A DNA stretch of 6,545 bases, taken from positions 1 through 6,545 of the forward strand of contig JAHWJF010000205.1 in NCBI GenBank assembly GCA_019348515.1, given 5' to 3'. The notes beneath the pieces are model-generated. The model ran no database searches, had not been told where the DNA came from, and was given only the letters and a program-made list of their open reading frames with translations. Positions within the stretch are counted from its first letter, which is position 1; each line of letters opens with the position of its first letter. The position numbers were made by a program, and so were the translations under genes. This stretch comes from Chloroflexota bacterium. GTDB lineage: Bacteria; Chloroflexota; Chloroflexia; Thermomicrobiales; UBA6265. This document shows positions 1 through 4,879 of this stretch, piece by piece.

Positions 1-288
1 GGCCTCGCTCTCCGCCTGCTCCAGGACGGCGAGCGCCTCATCCACAACATCGGCAACGGTCAACGCAGGGTGGCCGGCCTCCGCCGCGCCGACGGCGACT
101 TCCTCCAACGCCACACGCGCCTCCAGGGTCGCCCGCTTGAGCCCTGCCCGGTCATACGGAAGTGCTGCCTTTTCTTTGGGGTCATGATTCTTGCGCTGGT
201 CGAAAAGTGTGCCTAACGCCCAGGTCCAGTCCTGGCGAGACGTTCCGCGCCCCTCAGGAACCAAGGCCCTCGGTGATACGTGTGCCAC
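1..288 (-). CDS. Hypothetical protein, N-terminal part (runs off left edge)
   Basis: An uninterrupted frame of 96 codons runs from a GTG at 288 down to base 1 with no stop, so the C-terminus lies outside the window. The start is chosen because GGAGG stands 10 bases upstream of the GTG, and this GGAGG lies inside the last codons of the preceding oxidoreductase gene; the start is 5 bases past that gene's TAG, which suggests translational coupling in one operon. The visible protein begins MAHVSPRALVPEG, has a Trp-rich patch (DWTWALGTLFDQRKNHDPKEK, first part around residues 20-30), then a likely helical, Ala/Glu/Val-rich stretch (about 48-96). There is no signal peptide, membrane segment or catalytic motif. 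I do not recognise the family. Codon use (strong G/C at third positions) supports real coding. The frame is sure; the function is unknown. Confidence 0.7.
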   Translation of the reverse strand, partial: MAHVSPRALVPEGRGTSRQDWTWALGTLFDQRKNHDPKEKAALPYDRAGLKRATLEARVALEEVAVGAAEAGHPALTVADVVDEALAVLEQAESEA

Positions 289-293
289 TGTCG

Positions 294-1189
294 CTACGCC
301 TCCGTAAGGGCGAATCGCCCCAAGACCTCATTCAGCATCACGTCCAGGCTGCCGCGATCGACAATCGGGACGATGTAGTGATCGATGCCAAGCTCCTCGA
401 GCTGCTCCAGCAGGGCGGGCACTGCATCCGGGGGCATCGCCATCGGGTGGGTCTCGCGCATCGTAGCGGGGCCCATGACCGTCTTCTCGATGGACTCGAA
501 CGGCCGGCCCTCGTCCTCACAGTGAACGCGCAAGACATCGAGTTTGTGAGATAGCGTCGTCAGCCCTTCCTCGCCCGGCATGGCAAAGAGATTGCACGCG
601 TCGGCATATCGGGCGACAAGTCCAATGTCTTCTGCTCGCCACCGCCGCCGATCATGATGCGCGGGTGGGGGCTCGATAGCGGCATCGGCTCGCAGAGCGT
701 CTCCGCAAGTTGATAGTGCTTGCCCTGGTATGGCCCGGCCTCACCCGACCACATCTGGCCGGCAATTTGGAGCGTCTCTTCCAGACGCTCAAAGCGTTCG
801 CTCACTGAGGGAAACGGCACGCCGAGCCCAAGATGCTCGCGCTCATACCAGCCAGCGCCGATGCCGAGCCATGCGCGACCACCGGAGAGGACGTCGAGGG
901 ACGTCACGGTCTTGACCAAAATCCCAGGATGTCGATAGGTGACGCCGGTGACGAGCGTGCCCAGCTGGATGCGCTCCGTGATGCCGGCGACATACGCGAG
1001 CGCCGAATAACCTTCCAGCATCGGCTCATCAGCTGCGCCGACGGATGGAATCTGGAAGAAATGGTCCATGACCCAGAGCGAATCGAGACCCGCCTGGTCC
1101 GCATCACGGGCGATACCGGCCAGCTCGGGACCGATCGCCGCGACGCCGCCAGGCGTCAAGAAGCGCGGAATCGTAATACCAAACTTCAT
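294..1189 (-). pseudogene. LLM-class F420-dependent oxidoreductase, frameshifted
   Basis: This is a luciferase-like (bacterial luciferase fold, TIM barrel) oxidoreductase, close to the group usually called F420-dependent LLM class oxidoreductases. Such enzymes transfer hydride between F420 and small organic substrates in the cytoplasm. Family marks are LDSLWVMDHFFQIP (about residues 35-48), the YRHPG segment after LGTLVTGVT, LSGGRAWLGIGAGWYEREH (about 101-119) and IGGGGEQKTL near 180-189. The chosen start is the ATG at 1189 (MKFGITIPRF), with AGGAGG 10 bases upstream; earlier in-frame starts lie in the operator region. The first frame ends at 560 with an unrelated tail after KTLD. The proper continuation LVARYADACNLFA, then MPGEEG and so on to the TAG at 294-296, is in the next frame. 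One base is missing near 622; restoring it gives KTLRLVARYADA and a normal 298-residue protein. This is either a real pseudogene or a sequencing error. It is divergent from the TetR gene. Confidence 0.88.
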
Positions 1190-1222
1190 CACCTTCACTC
1201 CTCCTGGGCGGTCATCCTGCTC

Positions 1223-1238
1223 GTCAACAGTCGTTGAC
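1223..1238. promoter_or_regulatory. Putative TetR operator, copy 1
   Basis: The 16-bp site GTCAACAGTCGTTGAC has 6-bp palindromic arms (GTCAAC / GTTGAC) around a 4-bp centre. It is the exact reverse complement of copy 2 at 1270-1285. Centre-to-centre distance is 47 bp. It lies at the predicted transcription start of the LLM oxidoreductase gene, where a bound repressor would block transcription. Palindromes of this size between a tetR gene and a divergent target are the usual arrangement for TetR-family operators. Binding itself is inferred. Confidence 0.72.
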
Positions 1239-1245
1239 ATGAGAT

Positions 1246-1274
1246 ACGATATGCGGAGCGACACCGTTTGTCAA
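1246..1274 (-). promoter_or_regulatory. Predicted sigma-70-type promoter of the LLM oxidoreductase gene
   Basis: Read on the minus strand, TTGACA (complement of 1269-1274) is a perfect -35 hexamer. Exactly 17 bases later comes TATCGT (complement of 1246-1251), a 4-of-6 match to TATAAT. The expected transcription start is at about 1237-1240, some 50 bases before the ATG at 1189. The -35 lies within operator copy 2 and the start touches operator copy 1, so both sites could govern this promoter. It is predicted from consensus only. Confidence 0.55.
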
Positions 1275-1288
1275 CGACTGTTGACAAA
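1267..1288. promoter_or_regulatory. Putative TetR operator, copy 2 (extended palindrome)
   Basis: This copy has the core GTCAACGACTGTTGAC at 1270-1285, extended by TTT on the left and AAA on the right into a 22-bp palindrome with 9-bp arms around the 4-bp centre GACT. It is the better of the two copies and overlaps the -35 box of the divergent oxidoreductase promoter. It ends 27 bases before the GTG start of the TetR gene, so it would also suit autorepression. I found no convincing plus-strand -10 box next to it, so the repressor's own promoter is unresolved. Confidence 0.75.
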
Positions 1289-1303
1289 CATTACCGGTTG
1301 CCC

Positions 1304-1310
1304 GGAGGAG
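1304..1310 (+). promoter_or_regulatory. Ribosome-binding site deciding the TetR start
   Basis: GGAGGAG lies 5 bases before the GTG at 1316-1318. This fixes the TetR start at 1316 rather than at the in-frame TTG at 1268, which is embedded in operator copy 2 and has no ribosome-binding site. Confidence 0.7.
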
Positions 1311-1315
1311 CAGCG

Positions 1316-1915
1316 GTGTTCGGATGTAGTTCTGGCAAGACAGATGACGCGCCCGAAACCGCTCCGCGCAGTCGGAACGCCGCCGCCACGCGCCAAGCCA
1401 TCCTCGATGCGGCAAAAACCTGCTTCACGCAAGACGGATACGAACAAGTCGGCGTGCGCGACATCGCGGCGCGCGCCGGGGTCGATCCGGCTCTCGTGAA
1501 TCGCTATTTTGGTTCCAAGGAGGGTTTGTTTGCGGAGGCAATCGCCAGAAAGTTCGATCTCAGCCCCCTCCTGGACGGAGACCGCGCCACCCTCGGCCGG
1601 CGACTTGCCGAGTACGTCTTGCAGAAAAAACCAGTTGGCGCCAACTATGATCCACTTATGGCGCTCCTCCGCTCCTCGTCGAGCGAGGTGTGTGGAGGAA
1701 TGCTGCGGGGGGCGATTCAGAACGGCTTTGTTCGTCCGCTGGCCGAGCGGCTCGAAGGCCCGGATGCGTTGGCACGGGCAGAGCTGGTGGGGTCGACACT
1801 GTTGGGACTGCTCGTCCACCGCTCGGTGATTGGCGGGGCCGAAGAGGCGGACAATGAACGCATTGTGGCGCTGATGGCGCCGATGCTGCAGGGGTTCATC
1901 GACGGCACAGGGTGA
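1316..1915 (+). CDS. TetR/AcrR-family transcriptional repressor
   Basis: This 199-residue protein has the normal length and layout of a TetR-family dimeric repressor. The N-terminal DNA-binding domain spans about residues 25-72: TRQAILDAAKTCFTQDGYEQ forms helix 1 and its turn, VGVRDIAARAGV is the first part of the helix-turn-helix, and PALVNRYFGSKEGLF is the recognition helix with the family's Y-F-x-S-K-E signature. The C-terminal half (about 85-199) is a helical ligand-binding and dimer domain; the segment from GGMLRGAIQ to LLGLLVHRSVIG resembles the common TetR C-terminal domain that carries an FVRPLAERLEGPDA-like stretch. The start is GTG 1316, after GGAGGAG. It is divergent from the LLM oxidoreductase across two palindromic sites, which it probably binds, so it likely represses that gene and itself. 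The SDR gene follows 33 bases downstream. The family is certain; the ligand is unknown. Confidence 0.9.
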   Translation: MFGCSSGKTDDAPETAPRSRNAAATRQAILDAAKTCFTQDGYEQVGVRDIAARAGVDPALVNRYFGSKEGLFAEAIARKFDLSPLLDGDRATLGRRLAEYVLQKKPVGANYDPLMALLRSSSSEVCGGMLRGAIQNGFVRPLAERLEGPDALARAELVGSTLLGLLVHRSVIGGAEEADNERIVALMAPMLQGFIDGTG

Positions 1916-1948
1916 TAGCGGGCGACTTACACGGCAGGAGGGGAGGCC

Positions 1949-2728
1949 ATGGAATCGCTAGCAGGTCGCGCGGCGCTGGTGACCGGCGCGGGGATAGGGA
2001 TCGGGGAAGGGATCGCCCGCGAACTGGCACGGCAAGGCGCGCGAGTGGCGATCCACTACAGCGGCAGCAGTGCCGGCGCCCATGCCGCAATGGCCGAGAT
2101 CACGGCTGCCGGTGGCGAAGCCATCGCGCTTCAAGGGGATCTGCGGCTCGTCGACGACTGTGAACGCGTCGTGGCCGAGGCGGCGGACGCCTTCGATGGA
2201 CTGGACATCCTGGTCAATAACGCCGGCGTTACCCGCGCCGGGACGATCGAGGAGACGACTGAGACCGTCTACGACGAGATGTTCGAGCTCAACATGAAGG
2301 GCTATTTCTTTTGCGCCCGTGCCGCCCTCCCCGCGCTCGAACGCTCTGGGCACGGCTCGATCATCAACATCACCTCCATCCATGGCGGAGCGGGATTCCC
2401 GAACCACGCGGCATACGCGGCGACCAAAGGGGCAGTCATCGGATTCACCCGATCGCTGGCCATTGAGCTCGCACCGCGCCATGTACGGGTCAACGCCATT
2501 GGCCCGGGTGTCGTCGAAGTTCCTCGCTACTTCGACATGCCGGGGTATACGACCGAGTTCGGGAATACCCTGATACCGTGGGGTCGCGTCGGACGGCCCA
2601 GTGACATCGCTCCGGCCGTCGCCTTTCTAGCGGGAGACGGGGCCGAGTTCATCACCGGGCAGACCCTCTATGTGGATGGCGGCACGAACGCGCGCATGGG
2701 ACTCTTCTGGGAGAGCCCGGCAGAGTAA
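1949..2728 (+). CDS. SDR-family NAD(P)-dependent oxidoreductase
   Basis: This is a classical short-chain dehydrogenase/reductase of 259 residues, the usual length, which oxidises alcohols or reduces carbonyls in the cytoplasm. All key motifs are present: the cofactor loop TGAGIGIG (12-19), NNAG (90-93), the tetrad Asn in ELN (N115), catalytic Ser143 in NITS, the active-site YAATK pair Tyr156/Lys160, and the late FITGQTLYVDGG strand (234-245). The end of the second strand (HYSGSS, 36-41) lacks the Asp/Glu typical of NAD-specific members, which hints at NADP(H). The ATG is preceded by AGGAGGGGAGG at 6-10 bases, a strong ribosome-binding site. It follows the TetR gene by 33 bases and is probably in its transcript. 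The C-terminal tail NARMGLFWESPAE resembles sugar or 3-oxoacyl-type SDRs only in a general way, so the substrate cannot be assigned. Confidence 0.93.
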   Translation: MESLAGRAALVTGAGIGIGEGIARELARQGARVAIHYSGSSAGAHAAMAEITAAGGEAIALQGDLRLVDDCERVVAEAADAFDGLDILVNNAGVTRAGTIEETTETVYDEMFELNMKGYFFCARAALPALERSGHGSIINITSIHGGAGFPNHAAYAATKGAVIGFTRSLAIELAPRHVRVNAIGPGVVEVPRYFDMPGYTTEFGNTLIPWGRVGRPSDIAPAVAFLAGDGAEFITGQTLYVDGGTNARMGLFWESPAE

Positions 2729-2744
2729 CGGTGAGGCGAATTCA

Positions 2745-2778
2745 GCCGCCCCGCGCGCACATCCCAGACGTGGGCGGC
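2745..2778 (+). repeat. Short inverted repeat before the GNAT gene
   Basis: GCCGCCC (2745-2751) and GGGCGGC (2772-2778) are perfect 7-bp complements separated by 20 bases, between the SDR stop and the GNAT ATG at 2787. The stem could fold in the RNA close to the weak GNAT ribosome-binding region. There is no T-run, so it is not an intrinsic terminator. In such GC-rich DNA a chance match is quite possible. Confidence 0.25.
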
Positions 2779-2786
2779 AAGCGGCC

Positions 2787-3422
2787 ATGATACCGGGCGA
2801 GGCGATCAATCTGCGGGCGGTCGAACGCCGCGATGCCCCGCTGCTCCACCGCTGGTTCAATGATCCGGTGCTGATGCGCGGCTGGGGGTGGAGCGCTCCT
2901 GTCCGCTCTTTAGCCGACGTCGCCGGTCAACTGGAGGAGTGGTTGGCACGGGAGGGTGTGTGGGGCCGACCAGAGGCGCTCATCGTCGAATCACTGGACG
3001 GCGACCCGATTGGGCTCGTCGTGCTACGGGTCGACCGGCCCGAGGCTCGCTCTGTGGAGCTCTCGCTCCTCATCGACGCCGATCACTGGGGCCGGCGATT
3101 CGGCACTGACGTGTTACAGACCGCCCTTGAAGCCTGCTTCGACGGCTGGGGCGTGCACCGGGTAGGAGTCTCCGTCGAGGAGGACAACGAACCCGCGCTG
3201 GCGCTCTATTGCAGCCTCGGATTCCAGGAGGAGGGACGCCTTCGTCAGGCGGCCTATCACAACGGCCGGCACGCTGACATCCTCCTCTATGGGCTACTGG
3301 CAACGGAGTGGAGTGCTCACGAGGAAGAGGAAACGAACGCTGTTACACATTCAGGTCGACTCGGGAAGACCCTTCCCGCCAACCGGCTCGAGGATAAACC
3401 GATCTCCCATGCCGGCGATTAG
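2787..3422 (+). CDS. GNAT-family N-acetyltransferase (RimJ/RimL-like)
   Basis: This 211-residue protein would transfer an acyl group from acetyl-CoA to an amine, either a protein N-terminus or a small molecule. The opening INLRAVERRDAPLLHRWFNDP (start about residue 7) is typical of RimJ/RimL-type GNATs. Motif A covers about 89-112, with the acetyl-CoA loop HWGRRFGTDVL (100-110). Motif B follows as VEEDNEPALALYCSLGFQEEGRL (start at 130), and the domain closes with ADILLYGLLATEW (163-175). The ATG at 2787 is the natural domain start, although its ribosome-binding site is weak; an inverted repeat GCCGCCC/GGGCGGC (2745-2751, 2772-2778) stands just upstream. The last ~35 residues are a hydrophilic tail beyond the domain, and the final 23 overlap the end of the opposite monooxygenase gene. 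It lies 58 bases after the SDR gene, probably in the same operon. Confidence 0.87.
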   Translation: MIPGEAINLRAVERRDAPLLHRWFNDPVLMRGWGWSAPVRSLADVAGQLEEWLAREGVWGRPEALIVESLDGDPIGLVVLRVDRPEARSVELSLLIDADHWGRRFGTDVLQTALEACFDGWGVHRVGVSVEEDNEPALALYCSLGFQEEGRLRQAAYHNGRHADILLYGLLATEWSAHEEEETNAVTHSGRLGKTLPANRLEDKPISHAGD

Positions 3423-3668
3423 GGGTCTCGCGCGTCCGATAATCTCCCGTACCGCATCGTTGGTGAGCGAGGCGGCGTGGTCCGCTTCACTGCGCCAGAC
3501 TTCCGTGACCCAGAGAGCATCAGGGTTGTCGGGCATCGTATTCACAATCCACACCTCGCAGCCGGGCGCGTCCGCCACGAGTTCGGCGGCCTCCAGAAGC
3601 AAGGCGAGCAGGGCGTCACGTTGCCCCGCCTGCGCAATCATTGTTCCGCAGAGCCCGAATCGTCCCAT
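3351..3668 (-). CDS. ABM-domain (YgiN-like) putative monooxygenase
   Basis: This 105-residue protein is a single antibiotic-biosynthesis-monooxygenase (ABM) domain, a dimeric ferredoxin-like fold. Family members include quinol monooxygenases such as YgiN and cofactor-free oxygenases acting on aromatic or polyketide compounds; many others have no known substrate. Diagnostic segments are GLCGTMIAQAGQRDALLALL (start at residue 5), the APGCEVWIVN strand (34-43), DNPDALWVTEVWRSEADHAASL (start at 47) and the final barrel helix and strand. GGAGG stands 5 bases before the ATG at 3668; the earlier GTG (3674) and ATG (3671) are too close to that site. It follows the membrane-protein gene by 27 bases and is probably co-transcribed. 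Its 3' end overlaps the convergent GNAT gene by 72 bases. The family is clear, the reaction is not. Confidence 0.87.
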   Translation of the reverse strand: MGRFGLCGTMIAQAGQRDALLALLLEAAELVADAPGCEVWIVNTMPDNPDALWVTEVWRSEADHAASLTNDAVREIIGRARPLIAGMGDRFILEPVGGKGLPEST

Positions 3669-3695
3669 CATCACCTCCGTAAGGGATCATGCTGT

Positions 3696-4016
3696 TCACA
3701 TTGCGGGAGCGCTGACCCTCGGGTTGACCTGGATACTGACACCCAGCACGAGGCCAAAGACCGTCCAGAGGATGGCAATCAGCAGCGCTATGGCGACGAT
3801 CTGGATGAGGGCCGTCTTCGCGGCGGCGCCGAAATCGTAGGTACCCGGTATAGTCCGTCGGTCGATGTAGACCGCGCTAACCCCCGTTCCGACGAACGGG
3901 ATGAGCGTGAGGAGCGCCCCGAAGAGCAACGTCTTCCATGCCGGTCTCGGGTGCTCGGGCGGAAGATAGGGCCCCGTGGAGAAACCAAACTCGGTCGGTG
4001 TGCGCAAACGATCCAT
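3696..4016 (-). CDS. Small two-helix membrane protein, function unknown
   Basis: This 106-residue protein has a hydrophilic, Pro-rich N-terminus (1-27) and two strongly hydrophobic segments, about 29-51 (TLLFGALLTLIPFVGTGVSA and on) and about 66-95 (from AKTALIQIVAIALLIAILWT), joined by a short polar loop IDRRTIPGTYD. It is therefore an integral membrane protein; there is no cleavable signal peptide and no catalytic motif. The ATG at 4016 has GGAGG 4 bases upstream. It heads a two-gene minus-strand unit with the ABM monooxygenase. I do not recognise the family, but coding is well supported by the ribosome-binding site, the spacing and the clean hydrophobicity pattern. Confidence 0.78.
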   Translation of the reverse strand: MDRLRTPTEFGFSTGPYLPPEHPRPAWKTLLFGALLTLIPFVGTGVSAVYIDRRTIPGTYDFGAAAKTALIQIVAIALLIAILWTVFGLVLGVSIQVNPRVSAPAM

Positions 4017-4064
4017 GTCGCCTCCGGTCGCAGATGGGGAGCGACGCGGGACGCCGTACCGACG

Positions 4065-4092
4065 ATCTTACCTGACTTTCGGCTATCGGCAA
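4065..4092 (-). promoter_or_regulatory. Predicted promoter of the membrane protein-monooxygenase unit
   Basis: On the minus strand, TTGCCG (complement of 4087-4092) is followed after 16 bases by TAAGAT (complement of 4065-4070), 4-of-6 matches to the -35 and -10 hexamers. The start would fall near 4058, giving a leader of about 40 bases before the ATG at 4016. This is consensus reading only, in the 108-base gap between two divergent genes; I saw no comparable plus-strand promoter for the NUDIX gene. Confidence 0.35.
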
Positions 4093-4124
4093 GTCGTTTG
4101 ACGAAGTACGGCCAGGCGCCAGAG

Positions 4125-4787
4125 ATGATGACGACCGCGCAGGATCCAAGCGAGCCCTTCGACGTCATCACCGCCCACGGCACGCCTACCGGGCGGGTGA
4201 AACGGCGCGCCGACGTCCACCGCGACGGAGACTGGCACCGGGCGATCCACGTCTGGGTCGCTGGTGTCGATGCGCACGACTCGCCGTTCCTGGTGGTTCA
4301 GCGCCGCTCGCCTGGCAAGGACACCTGGCCGAATCGTTTCGATGCCACGGTCGGCGGGCACTATCGCGCGGGGGAGACGCTGGCTGACACGTTGCGCGAG
4401 GTCGAGGAGGAGATCGGGATCATCCCCGACGCGCAACACCTCCGTCCCCTCGGCGTCCGCATCTGCGCGAACGAAGCCCAGCCGGGCATCATCGACCGAG
4501 AGATCCAGGACGTATTCTTGTTGCGTGACGATCGCTCACTCACGGAATTCCGGCTGAATCCCGCCGAGCTCGCCGCGCTCGTCAGTTTTCCGCTCGAGAC
4601 CCTGGTGCCCTTCCTTGCGGGCGAAGCACGTGAGATTCAGGGGCAGGCGATCACCCCAGGCGCAACACGGATGACGCCCATCATTGCAGGCATCGATGAT
4701 TTCATCCCCACCGTCGATCGCTATTTCCTGCGAATGGCGATCGCGGCCCAGCGCGTGCTGCTCGGAGAGCCGTATGTCGTCGTCTGA
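4125..4787 (+). CDS. NUDIX hydrolase, IPP-isomerase-like subgroup
   Basis: This 220-residue protein hydrolyses, or by relation isomerises, a nucleoside- or prenyl-diphosphate type substrate with Mg2+. The N-terminal part (EPFDVITAHG, then RRADVHRDGDWHRAIHVWV, 28-45) and KDTWPNRFDATVGGH (65-79) match the layout of NUDIX proteins similar to isopentenyl-diphosphate isomerase. The NUDIX box runs from G78 to I99, with REVEEEIG (91-98) supplying metal ligands E92, E95 and E96. Between the box's first Glu (E84) and R91 there are six residues instead of the consensus seven. A C-terminal extension of about 100 residues follows. The start is at the ATG ATG pair (4125/4128); the ribosome-binding site is poor and the frame is open upstream, but the upstream part lies antisense to two real genes and does not look like protein. 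The M20 peptidase gene follows. Confidence 0.87.
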   Translation: MMTTAQDPSEPFDVITAHGTPTGRVKRRADVHRDGDWHRAIHVWVAGVDAHDSPFLVVQRRSPGKDTWPNRFDATVGGHYRAGETLADTLREVEEEIGIIPDAQHLRPLGVRICANEAQPGIIDREIQDVFLLRDDRSLTEFRLNPAELAALVSFPLETLVPFLAGEAREIQGQAITPGATRMTPIIAGIDDFIPTVDRYFLRMAIAAQRVLLGEPYVVV

Positions 4788-4879
4788 CCAAACGCGGGCG
4801 CCGAGGGAGACAGTGTGCTGTGTCTTCCGGAGAGGATGACGTATGTTCTCGCCGCTCCCGGGAAGAAGGACCTGACACC

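Noticed and set aside
615..628. Programmed ribosomal frameshift in the LLM gene
   Set aside because: There is no slippery heptamer or obvious downstream stem at the junction, and one added base restores the exact family sequence, so a simple one-base loss is the better reading.
1190..1264. N-terminal extension of the LLM oxidoreductase (MSLRISYLMSTTVDEQ)
   Set aside because: It crosses the operator and promoter region. The MSTTVD string shared with the opposite-strand extension is only a consequence of the two inverted operator copies. MKFGITIP at 1189 is the family start.
1268..1315. N-terminal extension of the TetR protein from TTG 1268 (MSTTVDKHYRL)
   Set aside because: The TTG lies inside operator copy 2, has no ribosome-binding site, and the extension lies before a well-placed GGAGGAG-GTG start at 1316.
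1271..1819. 182-residue minus-strand open frame opposite the TetR gene
   Set aside because: The translation is a low-character shadow, and the plus strand encodes a full TetR helix-turn-helix.
2745..2778. Inverted repeat as an intrinsic terminator between SDR and GNAT
   Set aside because: The loop is 20 bases and no T-run follows; listed only as a weak repeat.
3477..4124. Long plus-strand open frame fused in front of the NUDIX protein
   Set aside because: It lies antisense to the ABM monooxygenase and the membrane protein, both with good ribosome-binding sites and family or topology support; its translation is Arg/Pro/Glu-rich without domains, as expected of a GC-rich shadow frame.
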